64,000 nucleotides of DNA from Delphinapterus leucas. Lineage: Eukaryota > Chordata > Mammalia > Artiodactyla > Monodontidae. Shown in pieces: positions 15,601 through 27,336 of this stretch. The first letter of the stretch is position 1. Each line of letters starts with the position of its first letter. The position numbers and the translations under genes were made by a program. Below the pieces are notes generated by a model that was given only the letters and a program-made list of their open reading frames with translations, did not search any database and was not told the origin of the DNA. The stretch is taken from the NCBI RefSeq assembly GCF_002288925.2, contig NW_022098057.1, positions 66,402,193-66,466,192 of the forward strand, given 5' to 3'.

Positions 15601-16029
15601 TTAATTTCCTTATAACCAAATCCCTCACTAATGAGTTAGCTACAAATTGCAGATTGTATGAGCTAAAACTGAGTGAGACAGTTATCTCAATTCTGGAAAA
15701 GAAAAAGGCCACAAAATAGCAATGGTCATTTAGAAATGCCATTACCCATTTACCTACTCAAAAGATCTCAATTCCAAGGGGAGAAATGGCATTCTACTCT
15801 TTAAGGTGTCCATTACATTATTCAAATAGAGAATATTTAACCCCATCCCAAGACTGTGGCGTTTTATATGGTTTGACAAACACCAGACAAAGAGAAAAGG
15901 GAAAAATGGAAATGAGACGCTCAATAGAAACAGACTGATGGATAACTTGCTCTGAAAAGATTAAGCCACTTGGTGATCATTTGTAACTTACGGCTAGGAA
16001 TTTCTTTCAAAACTCCAGACTTAAATCAT
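12671..16029. other. Unassigned AT-rich sequence with a possible ancient LINE tract
   Basis: No gene was recognised. About 13,790-14,900 is strongly T-rich on the plus strand with phrases loosely like antisense old L1/HAL1 ORF1 (caataaaacaaatgctatc, attattttctttcagacc). The match is too weak to assign. The rest (12,671-13,620 and 14,900-16,029) shows nothing I can name. Confidence 0.35.
13634..13670 (+). repeat. (TG)n/(TA)n microsatellite
   Basis: A compound simple repeat: tgtg units interrupted by one tatg, then at units. Confidence 0.95.
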
Positions 16030-16590
16030 TTAATTCAATTAATATTTACTTAGGTCCTTCATTATGCTAGACATATAGAAGTGAGATATAAAGATGACTA
16101 ACAATTACTTATTATCCCTCTTTTTTCAGAAACAATTTTAAGTGATATGACCATATTCTTGCTTTCAAGGGTCCATCTGATATGGGCACAGACTTGTATA
16201 CAAAGCAGAATGAGAAAAGTACAGTGATGGAGATAAATATGTTATGGAAACACAAAGGAGAGATAGAGTAATATTAGATAGTAAGATGGCCTTAACACAA
16301 GAAGTGTACTTGAAACAGACACTTAAGAACGAGTAAGTTTTTAAAGAGTAGAAACCAGTGTGAAGTAATACTAGAGAGAAGGGGTAGCATCAGCAAATTC
16401 TCAGAAGCAGGAAATTCTTAAGTAATAATGATTAGTTTGAAATGGCTAAAGTATAGAAGGCCTTCAGTAGATTGAAAAAAACACTTTGATGTGTTCTTGT
16501 AGGGGCTTAGTTGTCAGGTTAAGGACTTGGATTATGATTTAGGCAATATGATTAGTGTTAAGTTTTGTCAGAATTTTGCCTGGATATTTT
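16030..16590 (-). mobile_element. Ancient mammalian interspersed repeat (L2-type 3' tail signature in antisense)
   Basis: It begins with a diverged 'ttcaattaatatttacttagg...ctagacatatag...gatataaagatgac' pattern, like the antisense of 'tgcctggcacatagtaggtgctcaataaatattt'. It continues with text typical of very common old mammalian repeats (tggctaaagtatagaaggcc; aggacttggattatgatttaggcaa). The divergence is high. The class is probable and the family name uncertain. Confidence 0.45.
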
Positions 16591-16618
16591 TTACTCCATT
16601 TTTCCCTTTATAGATGTT

Positions 16619-16830
16619 CATTCATTCATTGTTTCAGCTAGTGCATATTCAGTATCTCTTATGTGTTAAACGTTGTTCTACATGATGGGCATAGAGTAAT
16701 CAGTAAGATAGATGATGCTCTGGTTTTCACCAAGTTTGCCTTTGAGTTGGAGAAGTTGATTGTTAATTGAAAATAAACAATTTAAGAAAGCGGTAAGGGC
16801 AGTAAAGAAAATAAAACATGATAATTAAAA
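16619..16830 (-). mobile_element. L2-like 3' end fragment
   Basis: The antisense L2 tail pattern is visible: attcattcattgtttcagc, cagtatctcttatgtgttaaacgttgttctacatgatggg, then a paired 'gaaaataaacaatttaag' segment. Identified by its similarity to the 3' terminal motif of L2. Confidence 0.5.
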
Positions 16831-19034
16831 AACAATTGACTGATTGGATGGTTTGACTCTATTCATATAGCAGGTGCTCTTCGTGGGCTGCCCCAGTTCC
16901 CTCTACTGCTGCTCTGGTGGATAGGGCCTTTGCATGCTGTTAGCATCCCATCTAATCCACCTGCCTATCTCTCTATTTGCTCTCCTGAAAGCATCTTCAG
17001 AAGCTATCAGACTCCATTGAACCTATGTGCAGGAAAGCCAGAAATGCAAGCAAAAGAGAAAAGTTAACATCCCTAAGACAGGTGACAGGATCAATGGATC
17101 AGTGCCACAGCCTTCTCCCTTTTCTTTGATGAAACAGTTCTGAGGCACAGTCTAGATGTTTCATTGGAGCAGGAGGGTCAGAGCAGGTTTAAATATGTTT
17201 CCAACAGTGATAATCAACCTACTTTCAATTGGCTTCTCTTCCTTCCGTTTCTCACTCTCCCTGCTCTGTCACTCTTGCTCCTTGAGATCACGTGACCTGA
17301 ACCAAAGATATTTAGATAGAATTATTGTAGAGGGAGGCCTCTCTGAGAAGATTATTGAACCATGCAAAATCCAGTGAGAAGCAATAGAGAAAATAGAAAT
17401 GCAAAAGCCCCGAGGCAGGGATGGAGAAGAAAAGAAAGGTAAAAATGATGGAAGTAGAGTTAATAATTGTGAATAAATAAGTAATTAATTACCATAAAAG
17501 TAGATGACATGAGATTATATTGTATAAATTGTTATAATTAATAATTTCTGTGAATAATCAAGTTTAATGTTAGGAATTCTAAAGCTCTCTAAACCACAAA
17601 TTTTTCAGAATTATTTTCTCTTGTCAGAGGCCTAATTGTGCCTTTAAGACATCCCAGAGCAAAAGTCATTGTGGATGTGAGAAATTTTAAAAATTGAATT
17701 AGGTGCCTATGATGGCACCTATGACCATGAACCCCATATTTTACTGCATATTTTTAGTTATGGTTTCCTAATCTCTCTGGAAAGAAGCTCCTCATTGTTT
17801 CTCAGTGAATACGTATCACCAATATTTTTACCTTTCTTGTTCCCAATGCACATTTTTTTTTTCAAACTGACATACCCCAAATTCCAGCCTCAAATCCCAT
17901 GATCTCGGGGAAAGGCACTTTGTAGTATTTGTAACTTAAAAGTATCTATAAAAATGGAAATGTAATTGGTGGTTATGGAAACAATAAACCAATGTTAATC
18001 AACATCTTTCTAAAAATTACTTTTATTCCAGAACAAGATCTAGGGAAATGGGAAATAGAATGGACATACTTGATGGAACTTGTAGGAGTACAGAAGAAAG
18101 GGCTTGGGGCGGGGTAGGTGTGGGGAAGCAGACCAAGAAGGCAGGGGGAGTAGGCAATAGCAAAGTGCCCACAGAGGAGTAAGGCATCAGACTTAAGTGG
18201 AAATTATGGCTCTGAATGGGAGGACAGGAAAACTGGATGAGGGGCAAGTCACTGATTCAAAAAAGTAACCCCTAGGTCATTTTCCCTGGAGTGATTACAG
18301 AGTTTGATCAAATCACAGAATGAATTTATGGATCAGACTATGACCTCCAATGTCTCCTCTAGCTCTAAGATTTTGCAATTCTAATTCCTTTCCTGTTGGG
18401 TTTACTGCATTCATGAAAATCCTTCAATGGAAATATTTAGGGTTGTGTTAGTCTTAAGAACATCACAAATAAAAATAAAAGAATAAGAATATCACACTAT
18501 GAGAATTTCCAATGAAATTTTAAGCTTTTTATTTTAGTAATAACACACCCAATATAATACTTTTATTTATTCTTAACATAAGGGTTTCAGAATCTCTCAT
18601 AATTTCAATGAAATACTTGTAAATTCATTTTTGTTGAACATAATATATACACTAAGAGAAAATATTTTTCAGATTTTTCTGTTACTGAACATATTCAAAG
18701 CCTGACCAGCTTTACGATCATAAAATGCTTGCTTCTGCCACCCACATTCAGACAAGCATCATCAAAGGAGGTCTATGCTCTGTCTCACAGAACAGATTTA
18801 GGAAGAAAGTCCAATTATCTAGGTTTGCCTTTTCTTTGTTTTCTTTCTTTAATTCTAATTTTCATGGAAAAGATCTTATCATCCTTCATTATTTTCCCAT
18901 ATTGAGCCATCAGTTGTCCATCTCTCTCTCTCTCTTTTCCTTAATAGGAGGGGCTCACTATTCAGTAATGGCAGTTCCCTTAGATATAAGAAGATGTATA
19001 CTAATAAAAATGGCACAGTGACAAAGAGACAGTC
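16831..19034. other. Unassigned intergenic sequence
   Basis: No gene or clear repeat was recognised. Open frames here (up to 98 codons at 18725-19021) have no motif and sit in AT-rich DNA. Confidence 0.45.
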
Positions 19035-19255
19035 GAGCACAGTGGCCATGAATATGGATTCTGGATTTATAAAGACTTGGCTTTGCATTAGACATTTGTC
19101 ATTTACTAAATGATCTTGTATTAATATCTATGATCCTGTTTTTCAATCAAAACAACAGGGACAATTACACCTACCTTATGAAATCATTATGAAGATAAAA
19201 TAAATAATTCTTATACAATACTTAAAATGGTGTCTGACATATAACAAAATATTAA
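19035..19255 (+). mobile_element. MIR SINE
   Basis: The MIR layout is followed throughout: a 'cagtggccatgaatatggattctgga' head; a core resembling 'catttactaaatgatcttg' then 'gttttcaatcaaaacaacaggg'; a 'cctaccttatgaaatcattatgaagataaaata' segment; and a tail of 'acttaaaatggtgtctgacatataacaaaatatt'. The copy is old and diverged, as MIRs are. Confidence 0.75.
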
Positions 19256-20603
19256 AAATGGATTATAAAATGAAAAATATAGCTTAAGTAGGATTCAAAC
19301 TTAAGAGAAAATCTCTATATATAACCATGATTCTCCCAAAGGCTGAAAAATGCACCGAAATTTGACCAAATAATTTTGATATTAGTGCAAGATAGTTAAA
19401 ATCCTCTAAGACTAAAAATTATTGCCCAGCACGATGCCTCATGTTTGCTTGTTTACTGCCTAAAAAATGTAAGTCTCACAGTCTTCCTGAGAAAGGCTAG
19501 CACTTCATTAATGTTTGGAACCGTTGTGCAGCTATTTGTGTTCTCATTATTTCCACCTCTAATACAATCAAAGTGGAGGAGAAATATTTACACTGACTCA
19601 TCTATATGCATAGGCATTTGCTTCTTACACTAATTTAAACCACTGCCTCCAGGCAAGTTATAGCCCAACATGATGAATGCCAAGAAAATATAAATTAGGA
19701 CAATTCTAATACATATGGTATGGTTGCTTCTATACTGCCTAGAAAAGATCAGCCAACCAGGGTTCACATTCATTTACTAGCCTTTCATACTGACTGGCTA
19801 ACTGTATTTGTATAGACAATTTATGGATAATACAGCTGAAGTAAAGATTTATATTTTTTCAGATTTAAATTATATACTATAACTAACAGAAAGACTATCC
19901 CATCATAATCCAAGAAGCAGGGTGGTCCATAACTGTTTGGCAAGTGTTATTAATGATCATCATATTCTGTTAAATCCAAATTAGGTATGACAAATCCCTC
20001 GCTGAAACAGAGGTGATATATATTTATTCCTCAGTACAGTGTACTAACAAGGCTTTCCAAGAAGATGTTTTTCCCTATTCCATGTGTTTTAAAAAGAATA
20101 AAGAAATTTTTATATGTTTCCTCTGGAATTTGTAAAATGCAGCCATGCATTTTACAGTATTCACCCTTGGCTGTTGATTGGTTCCTGTGAACTGAGAAAT
20201 ACTGCACAAACGGGAAAATTTATGACCATCAGTATGAAAAGTTTTCTTCTTACTATTTTTTCTAGGAGAGGTCACTCATTACATTATAATGCTATAAAGC
20301 ATGTGCGTTCAAGTAATACTTCTTGAATTTATATATGAATTCACAAACTTGGAATAGTTGTATAGGAAATTAAAAATGTCTGCCAGTTCTATTCTTATAC
20401 AGATAAATATTTTAAACATGTCTTCCCAAGACTTTGTTTTCCAATAATGAAAGATTTGATACACATTAAAAATAAATATTCCTTATTTAAGTAAAAAATA
20501 TTGATAATTTATATGCATATATGTATTTTTAAACAAAGTTATTTGACATCCTCCTAAAATATCTGTATACTGAGATTGCCACACTAGTAAATATCCAAGA
20601 ACC

Positions 20604-20891
20604 TTAAAGAAAGTGCGGCTGACCCAGATTTTTTATTACAGGAACATCTGGCATCCTATCAGTTACAAGAACATCCATCCCCAAAGTAGACTTCTTTCGT
20701 TCATTTAAACTGTTTAGTATACATAGTACTATCAGCACATTTCTTAAGCAGATGACAAGATCATCATGCCTGAAAATTTCTTTACTGTCATTCCCCAGTT
20801 TCTCAATAATATTTTTGTTTTTTTCCAGAAGTGTATCGAGGGAGCCTAACACTGCCTCATTAGTGCTATAGTGGCCCCTTTTGATTTCCAC
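20604..20891 (-). other. Unassigned 95-codon open frame in non-repeat DNA
   Basis: The frame runs from ATG at 20891 to a stop at 20604. It is moderately polar with a leucine/valine-rich stretch (CLRNVLIVLCILNSL) flanked by charged residues. No domain or family is recognised. It does not read as L1, ERV or SINE. Just upstream on the minus strand is 'aaatctcag', which could be a splice acceptor by chance, but no convincing polypyrimidine tract or donor is visible. It may be a chance open frame, a decayed exon or a fragment of a retrocopy. No codon-usage test was possible. Confidence 0.15.
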
Positions 20892-21319
20892 TGAGATTTA
20901 TACTTTATTTCAGGATGTTTTGTTTGCTCTATATTTGACTTAGTCTCTTAGATTTTGAGTCAGCACTTCTGTGCACATACTGCACAAAGGTCTCAGTGTC
21001 TGAGTCGGGAACCAGAGGATCAAATACTTAGTAAATTACTAACAATTCATACTTCCATAAAAAAATCATTAAAATAACATACAGTGGCAGCAGTAATGAA
21101 TTTATAGGCCAGAAGTTCTCAATCCATCCTTTAATCATTCATTCAATTGTTTGTTTATAAATAAATATATACTGAGTCTAAACCTCATTTAGATCCGTGA
21201 AACTGCAAGTATTTTTCAATCCTCACAGGCTTTAAAAATGCTTTTCTGGCTTCCTGGCATTTTAGAAACAACTTTTTCATCTGTCTCTCAATCTCTCTGT
21301 CCTTCTCTCTCTTTCTGCC

Positions 21320-21387
21320 TCACACACACACAAATATACACACATATGCATATGTGCATATTTTGTATGCACATATGTGTATGTATG
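21320..21387 (+). repeat. CA/TA-rich low-complexity tract
   Basis: cacacacac, then alternating purine-pyrimidine text (cacacatatgcatatgtgca). Confidence 0.8.
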
Positions 21388-21896
21388 AAGCACACTTTGA
21401 GAAATAGTAAAATTTTTGTCAAATAGAATAAGTATCTAGGGTAGAATTTTATTGAAACTGTAAATAAATAAGATTTCAACATCATTAATATTTTTCAAAA
21501 ATGCAAAAATAAAGCACATGCAGTTATTTTGTACTGGGGGAATGATACTTAGTGACATTTCAGGATTCTATTGGCCCCAAAGATTCCAAAATGGCTTTAT
21601 CATAACTTCAAAACTCTAGCTTTGAGGTTCACTGAGCATTTCTTTATAATAATATGTGTCGACAATGGTCATAGTCACAAATGACTTCATTTAAAAGTGA
21701 TTTTCTATAGAGATACACATTTTAAATATGTTAACACTGTTAGTTTAAGCCTCATAAAATTCAGATGGGAAGTTCAGTTAAGACAGAAATGACCAACATG
21801 GTTATACCAAAGATGATTCAACTGGAAAGCAATTCAATGCAAAACTGATATGTAGACTTTCCATTACCTATCTATTTATCTATCTAAAACATACCC

Positions 21897-22104
21897 ACGG
21901 GCTTCCCTGGTGGCGCAGTGGTTGGGAGTTCTCCTGCCGATGCGGGGTGCACGGGTTCGTGCCCCGGTCCCGGAGGATCCCACATGCCACGGAGTGGCTG
22001 GGCCCGTGGGCCGTGACCGCTGGGCCTGCGCGTCAGGAGCCTGTGCTCCGCAACGGGAGGGCCACAACAGTGAGAGGCCCGTGTACTGCAAAAAAAAAAA
22101 ACCC
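21897..22104 (+). mobile_element. CHR-2-type tRNA-derived SINE, well preserved
   Basis: It has an intact head (gggcttccctggtggcgcag), box A (tggcgcagtgg, about 21910-21920), box B (gggttcgtgcccc, about 21951-21963), and the cetacean-type body (cggagtggctgggcccgtgg; ctgtgctccgcaacggga). It ends in an A-run at 22090-22101. It is flanked by a direct repeat, aacataccc, at 21888-21896 and 22105-22113. The low divergence suggests a fairly recent insertion and is the best single clue to a cetacean source. Confidence 0.92.
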
Positions 22105-22113
22105 AACATACCC

Positions 22114-24329
22114 CCACACACCCATAAAACAAAAATCCAGAGGATGAAAAGTTAATCATGTGCCAAGTCAAGTAGAGAGATGTCTACTTATCTTAGATAT
22201 TTTTCCTTGCATAGATGTTCAAGCCATCTATATGCTGAAATTAATATAATGTGCTTGTCATATGAGTGATCTCGACTAGGAAAGATTAATAGGCTTCATG
22301 AGACTCAGTAACTAAAGTATTTCCACAGTGTCTGGTTAGTGTGCTGTCTTGAGAAGGATTCTAAGGCCATCTTCAGTGTCCAGATACATGTGACTGCAAT
22401 TGATTAGCAAGGTATACCATGGTTGCTGAATAGAGAAGTGATAGCAACTGTACTAGGGTTTTGACACCCCTCGTCAAACAGGATTATAAGGCCTGAAATT
22501 CTGTCTGCTGACCTGATATCTTTGAGTCTCACATCCTCCCAAAGACCTAGATATGAGCTCTCTTGCTCTTTCCAGATATGCTCCCCACTCAGTGGGAAAG
22601 GCTCCCTGTCCAGCTAGTACTCTTAGCAGCCAGACCAGCTATACTCTACATAATCCTCAACATAGGGGATTTCAGTTCCTTGCCAGCCCACTGAATTATC
22701 CCATCCTCTTGTCACTACAAACCCTGCAACCCAGAGCTTCTGCTATTTCACTCTGCTCTTGAGTATAACATCCATGTGGTCCTGTGTGGTGTGTGGTATC
22801 CTCTTCTCTTGGGCTGAGTATATGTGAATAATAAACTACCTTCAATCGCATCTGTCCAATATCAGGTGTCATGAGTTTGGCTATCTACTACTATTTAGGG
22901 TAGGGGAATCCCTCCTTAACCAATGGAGTGAATAAGAGATAATCAGAATATAAACATAACTAGTTTGTCAAACAATAGACTATTTCCTTAATTCACCCAT
23001 TATATAACCATATAGATAAACTGTTTCTAAAAGATTTTTCAAATTAGTCCTCTTACATATTAGGCTAATTAAATGAGGAATTATAAATTATTTATTCATA
23101 CTGATTGCATAATTATTTTATTTATAACTTCTCTATTTCTAAAGAGCATTTGTGGTTGCTTGTCCAGTGCTGTACAATGATACGTAAATAAAGAAATTTT
23201 AAAAAATCATCTCTCAAAACTAAAGGAAGAAATCAAATCATTAAAGGGGAATAATCTTTCCATCAATATGGTAAACAAACTATCAAAAAAAAAATCCTAG
23301 AAGAGAATGCCTGCAATGTTGCAGATAGAGAAGAAAAAGAGACTATAATATTAGGTTGGGCTGAGGGGAAAGTAAGAAAAATGCTTACAGAAAGAAAATA
23401 ACAAGAAAGCACAAATCTAGAGAGGCAAGCAAGCACTGAAGCTGGCATCTACCTCTTTCTAGTGGCCCTGAACTTGGTTTTCAATGGGTACATCTGGGGC
23501 ATGGTACAAAGATTGATGCAAGCACAGTGAAAGATTGGACCAGAGATTCTGGCACATACTGTCTAAAAATATAACACTTAATATGTACAGTAGGGTAGAT
23601 CCTATTTGTTTAGGGGAAAAATGGGGATGATGCTTTTTTTACTCAGCCTTGACTCTGGGTAGGAAATCAAAACACAGACACTCACACGGACACACACACA
23701 CATACAAACATTAATTAAAATTAAGATTGTAGGAAGACTTAAGAAGTACAACCTTGCCCTTACATGGATTTGAAGCTAGAATTTACACTAATTCTTGATA
23801 TTAAAACACAAAATAGATAATAGAGTTGATGTTAGTCCCAGGTAGGTGCTGCCCCCAGACACTTGGGGGAAGCAAAGGCAAATCTTCTCTGGATAAAGGC
23901 AATATAACATAAACCTCAACCTGTTCCCTTAGAGACATGAGCTCAAAAACACCACAAAACACAATGTATCCTGAGCAAAACCAAAAAGAAACAACAAGCT
24001 ACAAAAGAAGATCCTTAAAAACAAATAATAAAACTGTTACATTTAATATACAAGTGTGTTTTAATAAATAAAAAGGAAAAATCTACATTATTACATTGCG
24101 AGGGGCTACAAAAAATAGCCAGAACATTTGAAAAAGGAATATGTAAAACTTTTAGAAACTGGGAATGCAAGAATTGGCATTAAAAATGGACTGAAATTGA
24201 CCTAGATGCCTCAAGTTTATGACAGGTAGTCTGAGGGCTGTGCCAGAGTACCCATATCTGCAACATTGGTATGCCAGAGGAAAAGAAGCAAAACAAAAAG
24301 GAGTAATTCTGAAAACTTTGCACTTCCAT
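22114..24329. other. Unassigned intergenic sequence
   Basis: No gene or strong repeat signature was recognised. There is a short CA-rich tract near 23,676-23,704. Confidence 0.45.
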
Positions 24330-24895
24330 TCATTTCAGTTTTTTGAAAATATACTTTTTACTATGGTAAAACACAGATATAAACTTTACCATTTTAGTCA
24401 TTTTAAGTATAAATTTCAGTAGCATTAGGTAGATTCACATTATTGTGCAACTATCACCACCATCAACTACAGAGCACCTCCAGTTTCTCAAACCAAAACT
24501 TAATTACCTATTAAACAATAACTCCCCATTCCCTCCTCCCCTTAGCTCCAGACAAGCACTACTGTACTTTCTGTGCCTACCAATTTGACTACTCTAGGTA
24601 CCTCTGGCTTATTCTACTTAGCATAATGTCTTTAAGTTCCATCCATGTTGCAGCATATGTCAGAATTTCATTCCTTTTTAAGGCTAAATAATACTCAATT
24701 TATGTACATACCACATTTGATGTATATTTGAATAGCTCTCACATATGGCTATTGTGAATAATGCTGCTATGAATAGCGGTTTACAAATATCTGTTTGAGT
24801 CCCTGCTTTTAATTCTTTTGGTTACATACCTAAAAGTGGAATTGCTGGATATTATCATATTGTAATTCTGTGTTTAATTTTTTGCATAAGCACCA
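24330..24895 (-). mobile_element. L1 fragment, 3' half of a 5'-inverted insertion
   Basis: The plus strand reads antisense L1 3' UTR and ORF2 C-terminus: cattattgtgcaactatcaccaccatc, tctacttagcataatg, aaagtggaattgctgga. It stops near 24,895, where L1 sequence of the opposite orientation starts. Confidence 0.75.
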
Positions 24896-24904
24896 TACAG
24901 AAAA

Positions 24905-26030
24905 AAGTAATTTTTAAAAAGAAACACTTTTAATAGCAATGGCACTATAATTCAAACAAATAATGTGCAATAATTTATATGCAAAAGTCACACCTTTTAT
25001 TTAAAGACCTTAGAGATTGTGTAAATAAATAAACAGACATACCGTGTTTATATATAGGAGGGCTCAAAATTAAAAATATGTCAGTTTTTGCCAAAATAAA
25101 CTCATTAATACAATCTCAATCAAAATGATCATATAATTGATTTTCAGAAACTTGACAAGTTAGTTTGAAAAACTATATTCAAGTATGAAAGGCAAAGTGT
25201 AAATAAGATACTCCTAAAGAAGATTAACATTTGGGTGAGATTGCCTCACCCAATATCATAAAGTTTTTATAATGCTATACAAATTTTGCATTGTAAATTT
25301 TGAAACTTCATTTTTTCCTGCTGCCTCAGCATCCTCACAAACATGCTGTGAGCATCCTGCTAGCGACCAGATGCACCAAATGTAATAAGGCTGGTCCCTG
25401 CCACAAGTTCTCCTTCCTTCCCTCCCCTGACTGTCCCAATGACATGCAAACACATCAGTGAAATTCCCTCCTGTCTTTTACTGTGTACTGCACCCTGATC
25501 TCCGGTAAAGGCATTTACCCGTGGGCGCTTGCTCTCTCTGCTTCCTATCTGCTTGGTTGAGCCTGCTTCTTGGTGCTCCCTCCTATATGAGACCCACTCT
25601 TGGACTGCAGTGACTCTGTCTAGGACCTCTGAGCATAATAAGCTTTTTTTTTTTTTTCCTGTGCCTCTTCTGTGTTCCCCTTGTAACTGCACCTGACTGA
25701 CCATCACTTGTAAGAACAGAGGACAAATTAACATGTGTTACTGAAATAGGAATATAACAATCGACCAATGAAACTAAATAAAAAGCTAAGAAATGAACCT
25801 ATGCCTACATGGAGATTTTATATATTGTCAGGCAGCATTGCCAACCAGTAGTAAAAGACTGACTACCAAATTTACAGCGCTGAGAGATTTTATTATACAT
25901 ATAATAACAATAAAAATTATTCCTACCTCACATCATAAACAGCATTGATTCAAGGTAGATCAAAGAAATGTGCGTGGAAAGCAAAAAAGAAGCTAATACT
26001 GAAAAACACAAAGATTTTTTTTGAAGAGGA
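24905..26030 (+). mobile_element. L1 fragment in opposite orientation (5' part), split by an LTR
   Basis: Sense ORF2 text downstream of the RT core is visible at 25,105-25,279 (aatctcaatcaaaatgatc; gcctcacccaatatcataaag). It resumes at 25,723-26,030 (ataacaatcgaccaatgaaac; ttattcctacctcacatcataaacag). The order runs outward from the junction with the minus-strand half, which is the geometry expected of an L1 5' inversion. It is heavily diverged and non-coding. Confidence 0.6.
25286..25722 (+). mobile_element. Solo-LTR-like insertion inside the L1
   Basis: About 440 bp that are not L1 interrupt a continuous L1 consensus. The block has LTR-like order: a GC-richer U3-like part, TATA-like tatatgag near 25,584, a degenerate poly(A) signal (aataag, near 25,636), a T-run, then a C/T-rich end (ctgtgcctcttctgtgttcccc). 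The short direct repeat acaaatt at 25279-25285 and 25723-25729 fits a single L1 site that was duplicated. The exact LTR family is unknown and terminal TG/CA are not certain. Confidence 0.4.
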
Positions 26031-26369
26031 GTGTAATTCTGAAAAATGACAAAAAGTACAAACCAGAGAGGAAGAAACTTAAAATTAACAATTTTATGGA
26101 AGGAAAAAAGAAAGCTACAGCTAGTTGCCTCAACATGAATACCTTGAAAGCATAGCATTAAACAAAAAAAGCAAAATAATGCCATTCATATAAATTTTAA
26201 CAGGGGAAAATCTAAACTATATGTTTTATAGGTAACACACTATAAATCATAAAGAGAATGCAGTAGAGGAAAGCTAGTGGAGAAGGACACTCAGGAGATT
26301 TCAAAGTTACTAGTCATTTTTCCCATGTTGTATTAGGCACTGGGTACACAGATGTTACTATTATTCTTA
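26031..26369. other. Unassigned AT-rich sequence
   Basis: Nothing recognised between the L1 fragments, apart from possible continuation of diverged L1. Confidence 0.4.
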
Positions 26370-26985
26370 TTTTTTAAACTCTACCTATACATTGTACATA
26401 CTTTTTTTAACAGGCACTATATTTTAAGAACAGTTTTAAGTTTATAAAAAATTGAGAAGATTGTGAGAGAGAATCCATGTGCCCTGCATCTACTTTCTTC
26501 TATTATTAACATTTTTCACTTGTATGGGTTAGGGGTAGGGTAGGGGTATAGGTAGGGTTATTTGTTGCAGTGAATGAACCAATATTGATATATTAGCAGG
26601 AACTAGAGGACTGCATCCAGGATAAGACATTGCATTTAGTAATCATTCTCATTAGGCTACACCTAGTTGTGACAATTTCACAGGCTGTCCTTGTTTTCGA
26701 TGACTGAGAAATATTTCTGAGAAATATTGGTCAGATATTTGGCAGAATGTCCCTCAGTTGGGATTTGTTTGGTATATTTATTATGATTAGATTGGGGTTA
26801 TGTGTTTTTGGGAGAAAGACCACAGAGGTACGTGCCATTTTCATTATATCATATTAAGAGTACCTACTAATAACATGGCTATTAATGTTAATTTTGACCA
26901 CTCTACATTTCTTATAACTACTTGCTCAGTGTCACCTTTCTAGTAGACTCTTCTATCCCCCTTTGAAGCACTAGAAAAATAAGTT
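26370..26985 (-). mobile_element. Ancient L1 3' UTR fragment (L1M type)
   Basis: The antisense 3' UTR pattern of old mammalian L1s is present: aacagttttaagtttataaaaaattgag, then tcagatatttggcagaatgtccctcagttgggatttg, gattagattggggttatg, and agaaagaccacagaggtacgtgccattttcat. Subfamily not assigned. Confidence 0.65.
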
Positions 26986-27030
26986 AAATAATTTAAAACT
27001 ACCCACTTTTTCTCCCTATCAACCATCTTT

Positions 27031-27325
27031 TTTTTTTTTTTTAATTTATTTATTACTTATTTTTGGCTGTGTTGGGTCTTCGTTTCTGTGCGAGGGCTTT
27101 CTCTAGTTGCGGCAAGCGGGGGCCACTCTTCATCGCGATGCGCGGGCCTCTCACTATCGCGGCCTCTCTTGTTGTGGAGCACAGGCTCCAGACGCGCAGG
27201 CTCAGTAGTTGTGGCTCACGGGCCTAGTTGCTCCGCGGCATGTGGGATCTTCCCAGACCAGGGCTCGAACCTGTGTCCCCTGCATTAGCAGGCAGATTCT
27301 CAACCACTGCACCACCAGGGAAACC
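27031..27325 (-). mobile_element. CHR-type SINE
   Basis: Antisense: T-run and attta tail on the left, then 'ggctgtgttgggtctt', the 'cagtagttgtggctcacggg' units, box B complement (ggctcgaacctg) and head (accaccagggaaaccc) on the right. The target-site duplication is caaccatcttt at 27020-27030 and 27326-27336, an exact 11-bp match. Confidence 0.92.
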
Positions 27326-27336
27326 CAACCATCTTT

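Larger units (their letters stand above)
19256..21896. other. Unassigned AT-rich intergenic sequence
   Basis: No recognised genes. It contains a CA/TA-rich low-complexity tract at about 21,320-21,387 and one open frame without a known match (20604-20891, separate entry). Confidence 0.45.
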
